A stretch of 52,395 bases of DNA from an uncultured Verrucomicrobia subdivision 3 bacterium (GTDB lineage Bacteria; Verrucomicrobiota; Verrucomicrobiia; Limisphaerales; UBA11358): contig CAIQEI010000067.1 of NCBI GenBank assembly GCA_903870815.1, positions 1 to 52,395 on the forward strand. Reading direction: 5' to 3'. Under the pieces are notes generated by a model. That model had not been told where the DNA came from, did no database searches, and was given only the letters and a program-made list of their open reading frames with translations. A program made the position numbers and the translations under genes. Positions 13,754-23,800 of this stretch are shown one piece after another; position 1 is the stretch's first letter; each line of letters opens with the position of its first letter.

Positions 13754-15595
13754 ATGAAAGCTGAATTCGAAAAACTGGCGGCTGCGGGAAAAATCGAGGG
13801 CCGGCATGTTCCGGCGCTGGCGCAACTGGCCGAGGCCGGCTGCTGTACGCACCGGAGCTGGGGTTTCGGACGCATCAAGACGGTGGACACGGTGTTCGCC
13901 CGCTTCACGATTGATTTCCCGGGCAAGCCCGGCCATCCCATGGATCTGGCCTTTGCCGCCGAATCCCTCAAGCCGGTTCCGAAAGACCACATCCTCGCGC
14001 GCAAAGCGACGGACCTCGACGCCGTCCGTCATCTCGCGGCGCACCACCTTGATTTGATCAAAATCGTCCTGAACAGCTTCGGCGGCAAGGCGACGACCGA
14101 CCAGATCCAGCAGGTGCTGGTGCCGGACGTCATCACGGAGGACTGGAAGAAATGGTGGGAGACGACCAAGCGGGAAATGAAAAAAGACGGGCACTTTATC
14201 GTGCCGATCAAAAAGACGGATCCCGTCGTCTACCAGGTGCAGGAAACCTCGCTGCAAGACCGCCTGCTCGCGGATTTCCGCAAGGCCAAAGGTCTCAAGG
14301 CCCGCGTCGTGGTCGTGTCGGAAATAATCAAGGTGATTGCCGATTTGAAGGACCAGGCGGCGGCGGCGACCGAAGTCATCAATTCCCTGAATCCCGACAT
14401 CGTGTCGTATCAGCGCACGCAGCCGGGAGTGGCGTTGGAGGCGATTTTTGCGCGCGACGAATTGCGCGAGGCGGCCGGCTTGCAAACCGGCACCATGGAA
14501 ATTTCCGTCGCCTCGGTCTGGGCGCAGGAGGGCATCAAGTTTGGCCCGCTCATCGAGAGCATTCCCGCCGCGAAACATCACCGGGCGCTGGAATCGTTCA
14601 AGGCCGCCAATCCCGACCGGTGGGTGGAGGTGTTCCGCACCGCGCTGAATTTCACCTCCGCGAAGCTCGTCAAGGAAATCGCCAGTGTGCTTGTCGGCAA
14701 CGGCAAACTTGATCTGCTCAAGGAAACGCTCGCCAAACACATCAACCAGCACAGCGCCAGCACCGAGCTGCTCCTGTGGTTCGGCCGCGAGCGCAACGAG
14801 GATTTCGTGGACATCCTTGGCCCGGAAGTTTTCCGCGCGATGATGACCGCGATGGAACGCGACCAGTTCAACGAGAAGCGCTCCAACCGCCTGCGCGATT
14901 TCATCCTCGAAGACCAGGCGTTGATCGCCGAGCTGACCGCCACGGCGGACATCGAGGTCGTCAAGGATTTGACCCGCGCGCTGAAGCTATCGCCCGTGTT
15001 TGATGACATGGACAAGCGTTCGCTGCTCGCGCGGCTCGTCAAGGCGCATCCCGCCGTGCAGTCGCTCGTCAGCGGCGAGCAAACCAAGCAGGACGCCGGC
15101 CTGCTTGTCTCGTGGGAAAGCCTCGAGCGCCGCCGCAAGGAATACGAGGAGCTGGTCCAGAAAAAAATCCCCGCGAACTCCAAGGAGATCGCCATCGCCC
15201 GCAGCTACGGCGATTTGCGCGAAAACCACGAATACAAGGCCGCCAAGGAGATGCAGAAAATCCTCATGCGACAGAAGGAGGATCTCGAAGCCGCACTCAC
15301 CCGCGCCCGCGGCCAGGATTTTGCCAATGCCCGGACCGACGTCGTCGGCGCAGGCACCGTGGTGGTGGCCACCGACCTCACGACCAGCCAGACGGAAACC
15401 TTCACCATTCTCGGCGCGTGGGATTCCGATCCCGACCGGGGCATCATCAGCTACCTCACGCCCATCGCGATGGCGCTGGTGAACCGCAAGGTCGGCGACG
15501 AGGTGGAGTTCGAACTGCACGGCGGCAAGCGTCGCCACCGTATCGAAAAGATTGAGGCGTGGAAAACGGAAGTCCCCGCCGCCCAGCCGGCCTGA
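13754..15595 (+). CDS. greA: Transcription elongation factor GreA with long N-terminal extension
   Basis: A 613-residue protein. The last ~150 residues are GreA: the coiled-coil hairpin tip 'IARSYGDLRENHEYKAAKEMQ' keeps the Asp and Glu (D-x-x-E) that position Mg2+ in the RNA polymerase active site. The C-terminal FKBP-like domain 'GAGTVVVATDLTTSQTETFTILGAWDSDPDRGIISYLTPIAMALVNRKVGDEVEF' follows. The ~450 residues before it are mostly helical with no named domain, although the first 90 ('GCCTHRSWGFGRIKTVDTVFARFTIDF') look like a small beta domain. GreA is normally ~158 residues; a long-extension GreA is known in Chlamydiae. Expected role: rescue of backtracked polymerase, with the extension perhaps docking another factor (inference). 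Confidence 0.9.
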   Translation: MKAEFEKLAAAGKIEGRHVPALAQLAEAGCCTHRSWGFGRIKTVDTVFARFTIDFPGKPGHPMDLAFAAESLKPVPKDHILARKATDLDAVRHLAAHHLDLIKIVLNSFGGKATTDQIQQVLVPDVITEDWKKWWETTKREMKKDGHFIVPIKKTDPVVYQVQETSLQDRLLADFRKAKGLKARVVVVSEIIKVIADLKDQAAAATEVINSLNPDIVSYQRTQPGVALEAIFARDELREAAGLQTGTMEISVASVWAQEGIKFGPLIESIPAAKHHRALESFKAANPDRWVEVFRTALNFTSAKLVKEIASVLVGNGKLDLLKETLAKHINQHSASTELLLWFGRERNEDFVDILGPEVFRAMMTAMERDQFNEKRSNRLRDFILEDQALIAELTATADIEVVKDLTRALKLSPVFDDMDKRSLLARLVKAHPAVQSLVSGEQTKQDAGLLVSWESLERRRKEYEELVQKKIPANSKEIAIARSYGDLRENHEYKAAKEMQKILMRQKEDLEAALTRARGQDFANARTDVVGAGTVVVATDLTTSQTETFTILGAWDSDPDRGIISYLTPIAMALVNRKVGDEVEFELHGGKRRHRIEKIEAWKTEVPAAQPA

Positions 15596-16103
15596 TTTCC
15601 AAAATCAAAACAGGCACGGAGCCATTGCTTACCGCGCGTTCAAACCATTACGGTTGACCATGGTTTTAGGCTCGTGGCCAGGCGGGAAAATTAGAATGAC
15701 GAAAAGTCTGCGACGCTATTCAAACTCGCCAGCTCGCACCGGCTAGCCGCCGCTAGTTGGTGCTGTGAATTGTGATTGTAGAGAGCGGTTAGGACCATTG
15801 GGACATCGCCCGCGCCACCTGCTTGAAGTTGGTGATGCGCCAATTGGCGCCGCCGCCCACCAGTGAAGCCCGTTGTTGCAAACTTGCTGCCGCTCGGGAG
15901 TTGCGTCTGGCCTGCCGCACCGCCGCCATGCGGTTGCGCGATTCCTGCCGCTTTATTGCGTTGTAATCCACCGGCTTCACCAGACAACAGATACCGCAGT
16001 CGTCGCTCAGAAGCAAGTTTCTGGTTCCCTTCCTGGTTGTCCAGTCACACCTTGTATGGGGAAAGTATTCAATCTCTTCCCAGGCGATGATTGAAACGCC
16101 AAG
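15596..16103 (-). other. Gene-poor gap with an unassigned open stretch
   Basis: This 508-bp gap separates the GreA gene from the exporter operon. From 16103 down to 15789 the minus strand stays open in the same frame as, and immediately after, the TGA stop of the adaptor gene. It reads LGVSIIAWEEIEYF... and includes 'LLSDDCGICCLVKPVDYNAIKRQ' and a basic 'RNRMAAVRQARRNSRAA' segment. I recognise no family. It could be a decayed gene fragment or chance; it has no convincing start of its own. Nothing is identified in 15596-15788. Confidence 0.3.
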
Positions 16104-17096
16104 TCAGTCCTTGCCGCCGTCTTTTAAAAAATCCACCCGGGCGCTCAATTGCGGGGTTAGAAATTTGTCCGGATCCACAATCTGCACCTTGATCTGCAGG
16201 GTACCTTTCGCGCGGTCCGCTTCCGGCGCGATTTCCGCCACGTATCCGCTGTAGGTCTTGTCGGGATACGCCTCGGGGCTGACCCGGCATCGCTGTTTCA
16301 GTGAAATTTTGGAGAGGTCGGCTTCGTTCACGTCAATTTCCACCTGCAAATCCTTCAAGTCCGCCACGGCCAGCAGCGCGGTGCTGGGCCCGCCGGCACC
16401 GCCGAAGCTTTGCGGCAGCACCAGTTCGCCGGGGCTCACCAGCTTTTCCAGGACGACGCCGTTGATCGGCGCGCGGATGGTGCACCAGTTCAAAAAAGTT
16501 TGCGCTAGGTCACGGGTGCCTTGCGCCGCCTTGAGCGTGGCGCGGTCGGCTTCGAGCGTCAGGCGCGCGTTGTCGGCGGACTGCTTGGATTCGATGTCCG
16601 TGCGCGACAGGTTCTGGACGCGCTCGTAGTTCAGCTCATCCCGCGCGGCTGTGGCCTGCGCGGCAGCGAGCTGGCCCTCCGCCTCCTGCAATCGCGCGCG
16701 ATACTCGGTGTCGTCCAAGGTCACGACCACCTGGCCGTTGGTCACGGCGTCGCCTTTTTTTACGCCGATCCACGTCACGACGCCCAGAAACCGCGGGCTG
16801 ATTTCAATGCGCTCGCGGTTGATGATGTAGCCGTTCACGGTCAGCATCTTACCGCTGGAATCCGAGGCGGACGCCCGGGTCGCCGTCGGGGCGGTTGAGG
16901 GCGGATTCGTCAATGCTGGATTGCCGGCGGGATCGGCTTTAGCCGTGGCGCGACTGTCTTTGGCCCACGGCCGGGCAAAAAGCAGGGTGGCCAAAATCAC
17001 GGCGACAACCGTGATAATGATGCTCCAGAAGGTCTTCTGCGTCCGCTGCCGCTGTTGCGGCTGGATTTTCAGGTCGTTTAATTTGTCAGTGTTCAT
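16104..17096 (-). CDS. HlyD/RND-type periplasmic adaptor of ABC exporter
   Basis: A 330-residue membrane-fusion protein. One N-terminal transmembrane helix (about residues 24-42) is followed by a Pro/Ala-rich linker. The first half of the lipoyl domain is 'ISPRFLGVVTWIGVKKGDAVTNGQVVVTLDD', then comes a helical hairpin ('LQEAEGQLAAAQATAARDELNYERVQ', to ~205), and then the returning lipoyl half 'CTIRAPINGVVLEKLVSPGELV' and a beta-barrel ('LQVEIDVNEADLSKI'). It is the last gene of a leftward operon with two FtsX-like permeases and an ATPase, the DevBCA/MacAB arrangement. Role: link the inner-membrane pump to the envelope; the substrate is not evident. Confidence 0.92.
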   Translation of the reverse strand: MNTDKLNDLKIQPQQRQRTQKTFWSIIITVVAVILATLLFARPWAKDSRATAKADPAGNPALTNPPSTAPTATRASASDSSGKMLTVNGYIINRERIEISPRFLGVVTWIGVKKGDAVTNGQVVVTLDDTEYRARLQEAEGQLAAAQATAARDELNYERVQNLSRTDIESKQSADNARLTLEADRATLKAAQGTRDLAQTFLNWCTIRAPINGVVLEKLVSPGELVLPQSFGGAGGPSTALLAVADLKDLQVEIDVNEADLSKISLKQRCRVSPEAYPDKTYSGYVAEIAPEADRAKGTLQIKVQIVDPDKFLTPQLSARVDFLKDGGKD

Positions 17097-17102
17097 GAGG
17101 GT

Positions 17103-18266
17103 TCAAACGGACTTCAAGGCGGCGATCACCGGCAGGCGCGAGGCGCGGAGCGCCGGCAGCAGGCTGCCGATGACGCCGACGACGATGGAAAAAATCATTC
17201 CTTTCGTCGCCAGCCACGGCGTGATGCGGAATTCAAAAACAGTTTCGCTGAAGGAATTAAAACTCATCGTGCCCGTGGAATAGCCGTCCAGCGGCAGCGA
17301 CAGCAGGCAGCCCAGCACGCCGCCGATGGCCGCCAGCAGCGCGCCTTCGAGGATGAAGCCGGCGAGCACCGACCGGCGCCGGAAGCCCAGCACCCGCAAG
17401 GTGCCGATCTCGCGCGTCCGGGCGCCGACGCTGGCGTACATGGTGTTCATCGCCGCAAACACCGCGCCGACGGACATCGCCGTGGCCAGAAAATTGCCGA
17501 GGATGCGGATCGGCAGCGCCGTCGCGGTCTGGTCGCCGTAATACTTCACCTCCGCCTCGGCCCGGAGCGGCAGGCGCTTGTCGCTTTCGACGCGTGCCAG
17601 GAGCTCCTGCGCCGCCGTCGGGCCGGTCACGCGCACCAGCAGGCTCGAATAATTCTCCCGGTCAAACAGCGAGCGCGCCTCGTCGGCATCCATCCAGACC
17701 TCGGAATCGAACGCGCTGTTGCCGCCGTCGAATTCGCCGACGACCGTCAAATCGTTGCCGGCGGTATGAAACGTGTCGCCGACATGGAACCCGGTGAAAC
17801 GACGCGCCATTTTTTCACTGACGGCCACCTCGCGTTGGCCCGGGGTGAACCAGCGTCCCGCCACTAGTTTCACCTGCGGCCGCAGTTGCCGGCCCAGGGG
17901 CGTGAGGCCGCGCACGGAGACATTCGCCTCGCCCCGCCCGTCGATACGCGGCTGGCTGATCAGCGTGATGACATCGGCGGAGATGAGCGGCGCTCCGTTT
18001 TCATCGTGAGCCACCTGCGGCCAGTAGCGGATGGTTTGGAACTGGGCGAGCGAAACCTGACTGCTGGATTCGGCGGTGGCGCCTTTGCGGACGATCATCA
18101 CGTTGCGCGGGTCGCCGGTGTTGCCGGCGGATTTTTCCAGGCCGACCGCGAGCGCCTGCACTAGCACATACACGGCCACCACCAGCGCAATGCCCAGGAT
18201 GGTCGCCAGCGTCGCCCGCCAGCGGACCAGGACGTTGCGGAAATTATATTTCAGCGGGAGGGCCAT
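17103..18266 (-). CDS. ABC transporter permease (FtsX/MacB type)
   Basis: A 387-residue permease with the MacB/FtsX topology: one N-terminal helix ('ATLATILGIALVVAVYVLVQALAVGL'), a ~200-residue periplasmic domain, then three C-terminal helices. 'LRVLGFRRRSVLAGFILEGALLAAIGGVLGCLLSL' is the FtsX signature, ending in 'LLPALRASRLPVIAALKSV'. It begins one base after the stop of the second permease and ends 6 bp before the adaptor gene, so the operon is tightly packed. The two permeases are distinct genes and probably form a heterodimer. Confidence 0.92.
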   Translation of the reverse strand: MALPLKYNFRNVLVRWRATLATILGIALVVAVYVLVQALAVGLEKSAGNTGDPRNVMIVRKGATAESSSQVSLAQFQTIRYWPQVAHDENGAPLISADVITLISQPRIDGRGEANVSVRGLTPLGRQLRPQVKLVAGRWFTPGQREVAVSEKMARRFTGFHVGDTFHTAGNDLTVVGEFDGGNSAFDSEVWMDADEARSLFDRENYSSLLVRVTGPTAAQELLARVESDKRLPLRAEAEVKYYGDQTATALPIRILGNFLATAMSVGAVFAAMNTMYASVGARTREIGTLRVLGFRRRSVLAGFILEGALLAAIGGVLGCLLSLPLDGYSTGTMSFNSFSETVFEFRITPWLATKGMIFSIVVGVIGSLLPALRASRLPVIAALKSV

Positions 18267-19412
18267 TTAATCCAGGGTTTTCAGGCCGTCTACCACGCTC
18301 GTCCGCGCCACGGCCAGCGCCGGTGCCACGGCGGAAATGACGCCCAGTACCGCCGCCACCAGCGCCGCCAGGCCCATGATGCGCGGCGTGACCTCGAACG
18401 AAACGAAAATCCCGTGCGTCATTTTGCTGATGTTGCCAAACGTGTAGGCGACATAAGCCGTGCCGATGCCCAGCAACGCGCCGGCGGCGGCCAGCCCGAA
18501 ACTTTCCGCGAGGATGAAGACAAACAGTTCGCGCCGGCGGAAACCCAGCGCCTTGAGGATGGCCAGTTCCCGGAAGCGCTCGCGGACCGCCATGCTCATC
18601 GTGCTGGCTGTCACCAGCACCAGCGTGAACACCACCACCGTGCTGATGGACGCGATCAGCGTCTTGATGTTGCCGAGCATCGAGATGAAGCCGAGCTGAA
18701 AGGCGCGTTCGCTTTCCGCGCGGACCTCGGCGGCGGTGTTGGCGAACGCTTGGTTGATGGCGGCGATCACGCGTGGCATGTCGTCGGCGGTCTTAACCTT
18801 CAGCCACCACATGCCGACCAGGCCGGGCGTGCCGATGGAATCATCCAGATAATCCTGGTGAAACAGCATCATCCGGTCGTCGGCCGTGCCGGAGAATATC
18901 CCGGCGATGGTGAACTCCAGCGCGCCGGGATATACCGTGCTGTTCAGCGTGATGTGGTCGCCGGCCTTGAAATGGTATTTGTCCGCCGTGATTTTGCCGA
19001 TGATCGCGGCGGTTTTTCCCGTTTGAAACCTCGCCAGTTCGGCGTCGGACAATTTGAAGTCGGTGAACACCCGCCGCGTCTCCTTCGGATCCATCGCAAA
19101 CTGCGCGAACGTCATCGCCCCCTCGTTTTGATACTGGCCGCCGAACCAGGTGAACGGCGTGACGCCCTCGACGCCGGGGATTCGTTCGATGATCGGACGC
19201 TGCCGCGCCGGCAGCGGGTTGGTGAGCGAAACCTTGTTGCGCGCGCAAACCCGGAGTTCCGCCCCGGGGCTTTCTACCGGCAGCGTGAGTTCCCGCAGCG
19301 CGACTTGCAGCGTCACCAGCAAGAACAGGCTCACGGCGACGCTGGATACGGAAAGCAGCGCCCGCCGCTTGTTGCGCAGGGCGTTTTTGATGATGAACGT
19401 CGGTAGGGTCAC
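18267..19412 (-). CDS. ABC transporter permease (FtsX/MacB type)
   Basis: A 381-residue permease, the paralogous partner of the gene downstream. The N-terminal helix is '[24 protein letters not shown]'. A periplasmic domain follows, then '[66 protein letters not shown]', the classic 'RE-x-AILKALGF' block, and a final helix ending in '[19 protein letters not shown]'. The start overlaps the ATPase stop by 4 bp, so it is translationally coupled to the ATPase. Confidence 0.92.
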   Translation of the reverse strand: MTLPTFIIKNALRNKRRALLSVSSVAVSLFLLVTLQVALRELTLPVESPGAELRVCARNKVSLTNPLPARQRPIIERIPGVEGVTPFTWFGGQYQNEGAMTFAQFAMDPKETRRVFTDFKLSDAELARFQTGKTAAIIGKITADKYHFKAGDHITLNSTVYPGALEFTIAGIFSGTADDRMMLFHQDYLDDSIGTPGLVGMWWLKVKTADDMPRVIAAINQAFANTAAEVRAESERAFQLGFISMLGNIKTLIASISTVVVFTLVLVTASTMSMAVRERFRELAILKALGFRRRELFVFILAESFGLAAAGALLGIGTAYVAYTFGNISKMTHGIFVSFEVTPRIMGLAALVAAVLGVISAVAPALAVARTSVVDGLKTLD

Positions 19413-20089
19413 GCGCTTAATTCGCCTTTCTCCAGGTGAATCTGCCGGGTGCCGAAGGCCGCCGCCTTGGGATCATGCGTGACCATGATGATCGTCTTGC
19501 CCGCGTCGCGCCGCAGCGATTGCAGCGCGGTGAGGACTTCCTGCGCGCTGTGCGAATCGAGATTGCCCGTCGGTTCGTCGGCCACGATCAATTTCGGATC
19601 GGTCACCAGCGCGCGGGCGATGGCCACGCGCTGTTCCTGGCCGCCGGATAGCTGGCGCGGCAGATGTTTCGCGCGGTCGCCAAGGCCGACAACTTCGAGC
19701 GCCATTTCCACTTGCTGGCGGCGCTGGCGGCGGTCCAGTTGCGTGAGCAGCAGGGGCAGTTCCACGTTTTCGGCTGCGGTCAGAACGGGAATCAAATTAA
19801 AGGTCTGAAAAATGAAGCCGACGTTTTGGTTCCGCCAGTCGGCGAGCTGCGTTTCGTTCAGCTTGGTCACGTCCACGCCCTGCACCAGGCATTCGCCGCT
19901 GGTCGGGCGGTCCACGCCGGCGATGATGTGGAGCAGGGTGGATTTGCCGGAGCCGGACGGCCCCATGAGCGCCAGAAATTCCCCCGCGGCGATGTCCAGG
20001 GTGATGTGGTCCAGCGCCGTAACCTGGATTTCGCCTTGGGCGTAGATTTTGGTCAGCTCGCGGATTTTAACAATGGTTTCAGCCACCAT
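19409..20089 (-). CDS. ABC transporter ATP-binding protein (MacB/LolD/DevA type)
   Basis: A 226-residue ATPase. Walker A is GPSGSGKST, the Q-loop lies in '[24 protein letters not shown]', the signature is [15 protein letters not shown], Walker B is '[13 protein letters not shown]' and the H-loop is '[11 protein letters not shown]'. The start is taken at ATG 20089 ([20 protein letters not shown]) because the family opens there; 18 further residues upstream are not family-like. It is the first gene of the exporter operon and overlaps the next gene by 4 bp. The intergenic space 20090-20306 separates it from the divergent ECF sigma gene and should hold both promoters. Confidence 0.94.
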   Translation of the reverse strand: MVAETIVKIRELTKIYAQGEIQVTALDHITLDIAAGEFLALMGPSGSGKSTLLHIIAGVDRPTSGECLVQGVDVTKLNETQLADWRNQNVGFIFQTFNLIPVLTAAENVELPLLLTQLDRRQRRQQVEMALEVVGLGDRAKHLPRQLSGGQEQRVAIARALVTDPKLIVADEPTGNLDSHSAQEVLTALQSLRRDAGKTIIMVTHDPKAAAFGTRQIHLEKGELSA

Positions 20090-20306
20090 CCTTCCATTAA
20101 AGCGGCAGTCTGGATGAAAACAATCCCAATTTGCCATGCGCAATGGGTCATTGGCGGTTGTGTTCAGCGGTGCGGTTGAATGATTCAGCCCTTGCGCTAT
20201 CCGATTTCTACTAATAAACCTTCCGCTCGCGTGTCATTACTCATGAACACGATGTCCTTCGGGACCAAATGGCAGTTCCCAGGTAGAAAATGAAGATTCG
20301 CCAGGA

Positions 20307-20864
20307 ATGGCAGTGATGCGACCCGACGAAACCAGCGCAAAGCCGCCCGGGTGGGAAACGATCGAGGAGCTGTTCGCAGCTCTGGAGGCGCCGCTTTTGG
20401 GTTATGCGCTGCGTTACACCGGCGAAGCGGGGTTGGCGGAAGACGTCGTTCAGGAAGCGTTCATGAAACTTCACGCCCAGTTTGGATCTGTCGAAAAGCC
20501 GCGCCCGTGGCTTTATCGCACCGTCCATAACCTCGCGCTCAACCAGCGGCGCGCGGCGGGCCGGACGGTTTCGCTCGATCAATTTCTGGAAGCGGACCAT
20601 TCTCCCGCCGCCGACCCCGCCGATCCCGCGCCGCTGCCCGATGAGCAGATCATCCGCCTTGAAGGCATCGGCCAGGTGCGCTTGAGCCTGGAAACACTGG
20701 ACCCGCGCAGTCGCGAATTGATCCGGCTGAAATTCAACGAAAACCTCTCCTACAAGGACATCGGCGCCCGCACCGGCCTGACCATCGGTCATGTGGGTAA
20801 TATTCTACACCACGCGCTGAAGAACATCGCCGGCGAGCTGGCCAGAACGGGGGTTGTACCATGA
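20307..20864 (+). CDS. ECF-type RNA polymerase sigma factor
   Basis: A 185-residue sigma-70-family ECF factor. Region 2 is 'PLLGYALRYTGEAGLAEDVVQEAFMKLHAQFGSVEKPRPWLYRTVHNLALNQRR' (about residues 28-82), and region 4 is 'LDPRSRELIRLKFNENLSYKDIGARTGLTIGHVGNILHHALKNI' (about 132-176). A linker rich in Pro/Ala/Asp lies between. ATG 20307 or 20316 could be the start. Its stop overlaps the next gene by 4 bp (ATGA), so the two are translationally coupled, the usual sign of a sigma factor with its own regulator. Its target promoters are not identifiable from one locus; the two large downstream genes are the obvious candidates. Confidence 0.94.
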   Translation: MAVMRPDETSAKPPGWETIEELFAALEAPLLGYALRYTGEAGLAEDVVQEAFMKLHAQFGSVEKPRPWLYRTVHNLALNQRRAAGRTVSLDQFLEADHSPAADPADPAPLPDEQIIRLEGIGQVRLSLETLDPRSRELIRLKFNENLSYKDIGARTGLTIGHVGNILHHALKNIAGELARTGVVP

Positions 20865-23800
20865 ACCCGGATTCACCCAAACCTTCACGCGAAGAAATCG
20901 AGGCGAAGCTGACCGCCCTGCTGCTGGGCGAACTGCCCGCCGAGGAGGCCGCGCTGCTGCGCTGGACCATTGCGCAGGACGTCGGGTTGGCCCAATTGCA
21001 TGACCGCCTGAAAGTCACCATCGGCTTCGTTCGCGAAGTCGCTGCCAATCCCACGGAGCCGGCCGCGCTGCCGGCCGCTCCGCTGAAACTTTCCGAAGCC
21101 AAGCGGGAAATACTGCTCGCCCATTTCAAGTTGATTGCCCCGCGAGCGGTCGGTCCGAACGTCCTTGCGCCGGCGAAACGCCGGGTGATGCCTTCCCTCT
21201 ATACACTGGCGGCAATGGTGGCGATGATGGCAGTGCTGGCTGCTTTGATGTTGCCGGCCTTAAGCAAGGCGAAGAACAAGGCGCGACGGGTCCAAATGAT
21301 TTCCATGACCATGGCCAAGAGTGAAAACAAGCCCACACCGTCTCCTTTACCTCAAGATGGAAGGGAAAAACAATTCGTATCCGACGCAGCGTTTGATAAA
21401 AACAGTCTCCCGTCCATCGGAAATGGCCAGCAAAGTTCAATGCCGGTTGTCACTGTCGTCCCCCCGGAACCGGTGATCGCACCGCCACCATCGCCGATTG
21501 TTCTGCCCCAATCAGGTTCACCAGCGGTCCCGTCTGGACCCGCCGAAGAACCGGCCACGGCAACTTTTGCGACTGCGACTCCACTAGGGGGCCGCTCAGC
21601 CGTTCAAAGTGATTTCAGTTTTATAGCTGGCAAAGAGCAAGCAACTTTTGCGAAGAACCAGCCAGCCAAGCCGGAAACCACCGATCAATTGCCGACCGCG
21701 GCACCTCCCGAATTAACTCTGACCGTAAGCGGCACCCTGCCGGAGAAACGTTATAACGGCGGAAATGCCGGCGGCTATCTTGGTGGAGAAATGAAACAGC
21801 AGATTGTGGGAGCTGTGCGGCAATCAGTCCCCGACGAATATGTGTTTGCTGCCACGCCACCTCATGCGCTCGATTCGGGCGGTGGCCAATGGGTCCGCAA
21901 ACGGGACGGTGTCGTCGTGGCACCGGCTGAGGTAGAGGCTTTGCGAACTACGCAGACTCGGGCCCCCGGAATTAGTGGCGCAATCGCGGGCCCAATCGCG
22001 GGCCAACCCAAGGACAGGGCGGAGGACGGTCCGTCATTTCAGCAGTTACTTGATTCCGTCCAACAACGCGCAGGTGCGGGCAGTGGCGGTTCATTGGCCT
22101 TTAATGATTCGGACAGCCGAAATGGATACCGGCTTCAAAAAGATGAAAGTTTCTCTGTCGCCGCCGGTGCTGACAAAGTTCCGATGGCGGGTGGTTCGTC
22201 TGATGTGGCACAGAATAATATTATCAGTGTCAATAAGCTAGGTGTCATCGTTGCCGCCAATGATTCCCAGTCGTTAGAGAATTCACCAATCGACATCAAT
22301 GGCAAAAATGTTGGCGTGGTGAACGGATTTTTTGATAACAGGGTATTACGCAATAACAGCGGTCAGAACGATGGTGGCACCGGAACTCCAACCGGCGCGG
22401 CGGTTTTGGGTAATTCGGGTGATGCCTGGAACGGCACGCTGGCCGTCAACAATTCCGGACAAATCAATCGTGGCCTAAGCTTAGATCAAAATGGAATTGC
22501 TTCACCGGTCTTCTCATCACTAGGTAATGCACCTCGAGTTGGAGACACAACTTTTGCTATCAACGCTGGCAAATTTTATTCCGGCCTCACCAGTGATGAT
22601 ATGGGTATTCAGCATTATTGTATAGCCACTAATGCGGTAAACTTTGAAACGTCACCCCTGCCACAGTTCTCTCCGGTTAATAACATGGATACGGGGAAGG
22701 CCGGGGGCGAGCATGATTATCAAGCGGCCAAGCGCAATCTGGAACAATTGCGCGACCTGCACAAACTGCTTTATTCAAAAATCGAGGCCGAAAAACTGGA
22801 TGCAGACATTCCGAAAAGCACCATGGTTCAAATCACTGATTTGGCACAGCCGGCCAAGAGCCAGACACTTTGGCAAAAAATCAAAGGCGACTATGAAAGC
22901 AATACCCGCATCAAGGTGGAAAACGATGTCAACGACAGTGGCGGAGGTCTTGCCGCAGTACCTTCGATGATGCCGTATGACCCCTATTTCATTCAGACCA
23001 CTTTTGAAATCATCCAGTCCGACGCCGTGCTCGGCAATGCGGTGGATGCGTTGAAGCTGGATGACGCCTGGGAAAAAAATCATGGCGGCGAGAAGTTGAC
23101 AAAAAAGGAAGCCATTGCCTTACTCAAAAAGCGGCTGGATTTGAAGCCGGTGCGAAATACCAAACTTATTGAAATTAGCGCCACCAGCGATAATCCGGAA
23201 GAAGCGGCGAAAATTGCCAATGCCGTGGCTGCGGCTTATCAGGCTTATGGCACTGAGACTAGACGCCAAACCACGGCCACCGGACTCAACGTGCTGCAAA
23301 ACCAGTATGCCGACGAAGAAAAACAGTTGAGCCTCGCCCAAGCCGAGGTGGATCGTCTGGCAAAAGATTCGATTAGCGAACAAACCGACGTAGCCATCCG
23401 CAAACCGGTAACAAACGCTCCCGTGCCGCAGCCGGAAATCCTGACGAGCGACAACGCTTTTTCCACCTTCTCGCTCAACGTCAGCGATGTATCGTTTAAG
23501 CTGGCGGCGGCGAGCCTGCAAAACGGCGTCCTGCCGGAAGCCTCATCCATCCGCAGCGAGGAATTCATCAACGCCTTCGATTATCGCGACCCCGAACCGG
23601 CGGCGGGCGTGCCGGTGGCGTTCGTTTCGGAACGCGCGCGCGATCCGTTTGCGCACAACCGGGACCTGCTCCGGTTCTCCATCAAGACTGCCGCCGCCGG
23701 CCGTGAGTCGGGCCGGCCGCTGAACCTCGTTCTGCTCCTCGACAATTCCGGCTCGATGGAGCGGGCCGACCGCGTGGCCATCATACATGAGGCGTTGAAA

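Noticed and set aside
13706-14752. A 348-codon open frame antisense to the GreA gene
   Set aside because: Complement of a recognisable protein; no family features and would overlap the rsmB start region.
16104-16106. TGA of the adaptor gene as a selenocysteine codon, given the open frame after it
   Set aside because: No Cys/Sec-type motif around it and the adaptor already ends at the normal family C-terminus.
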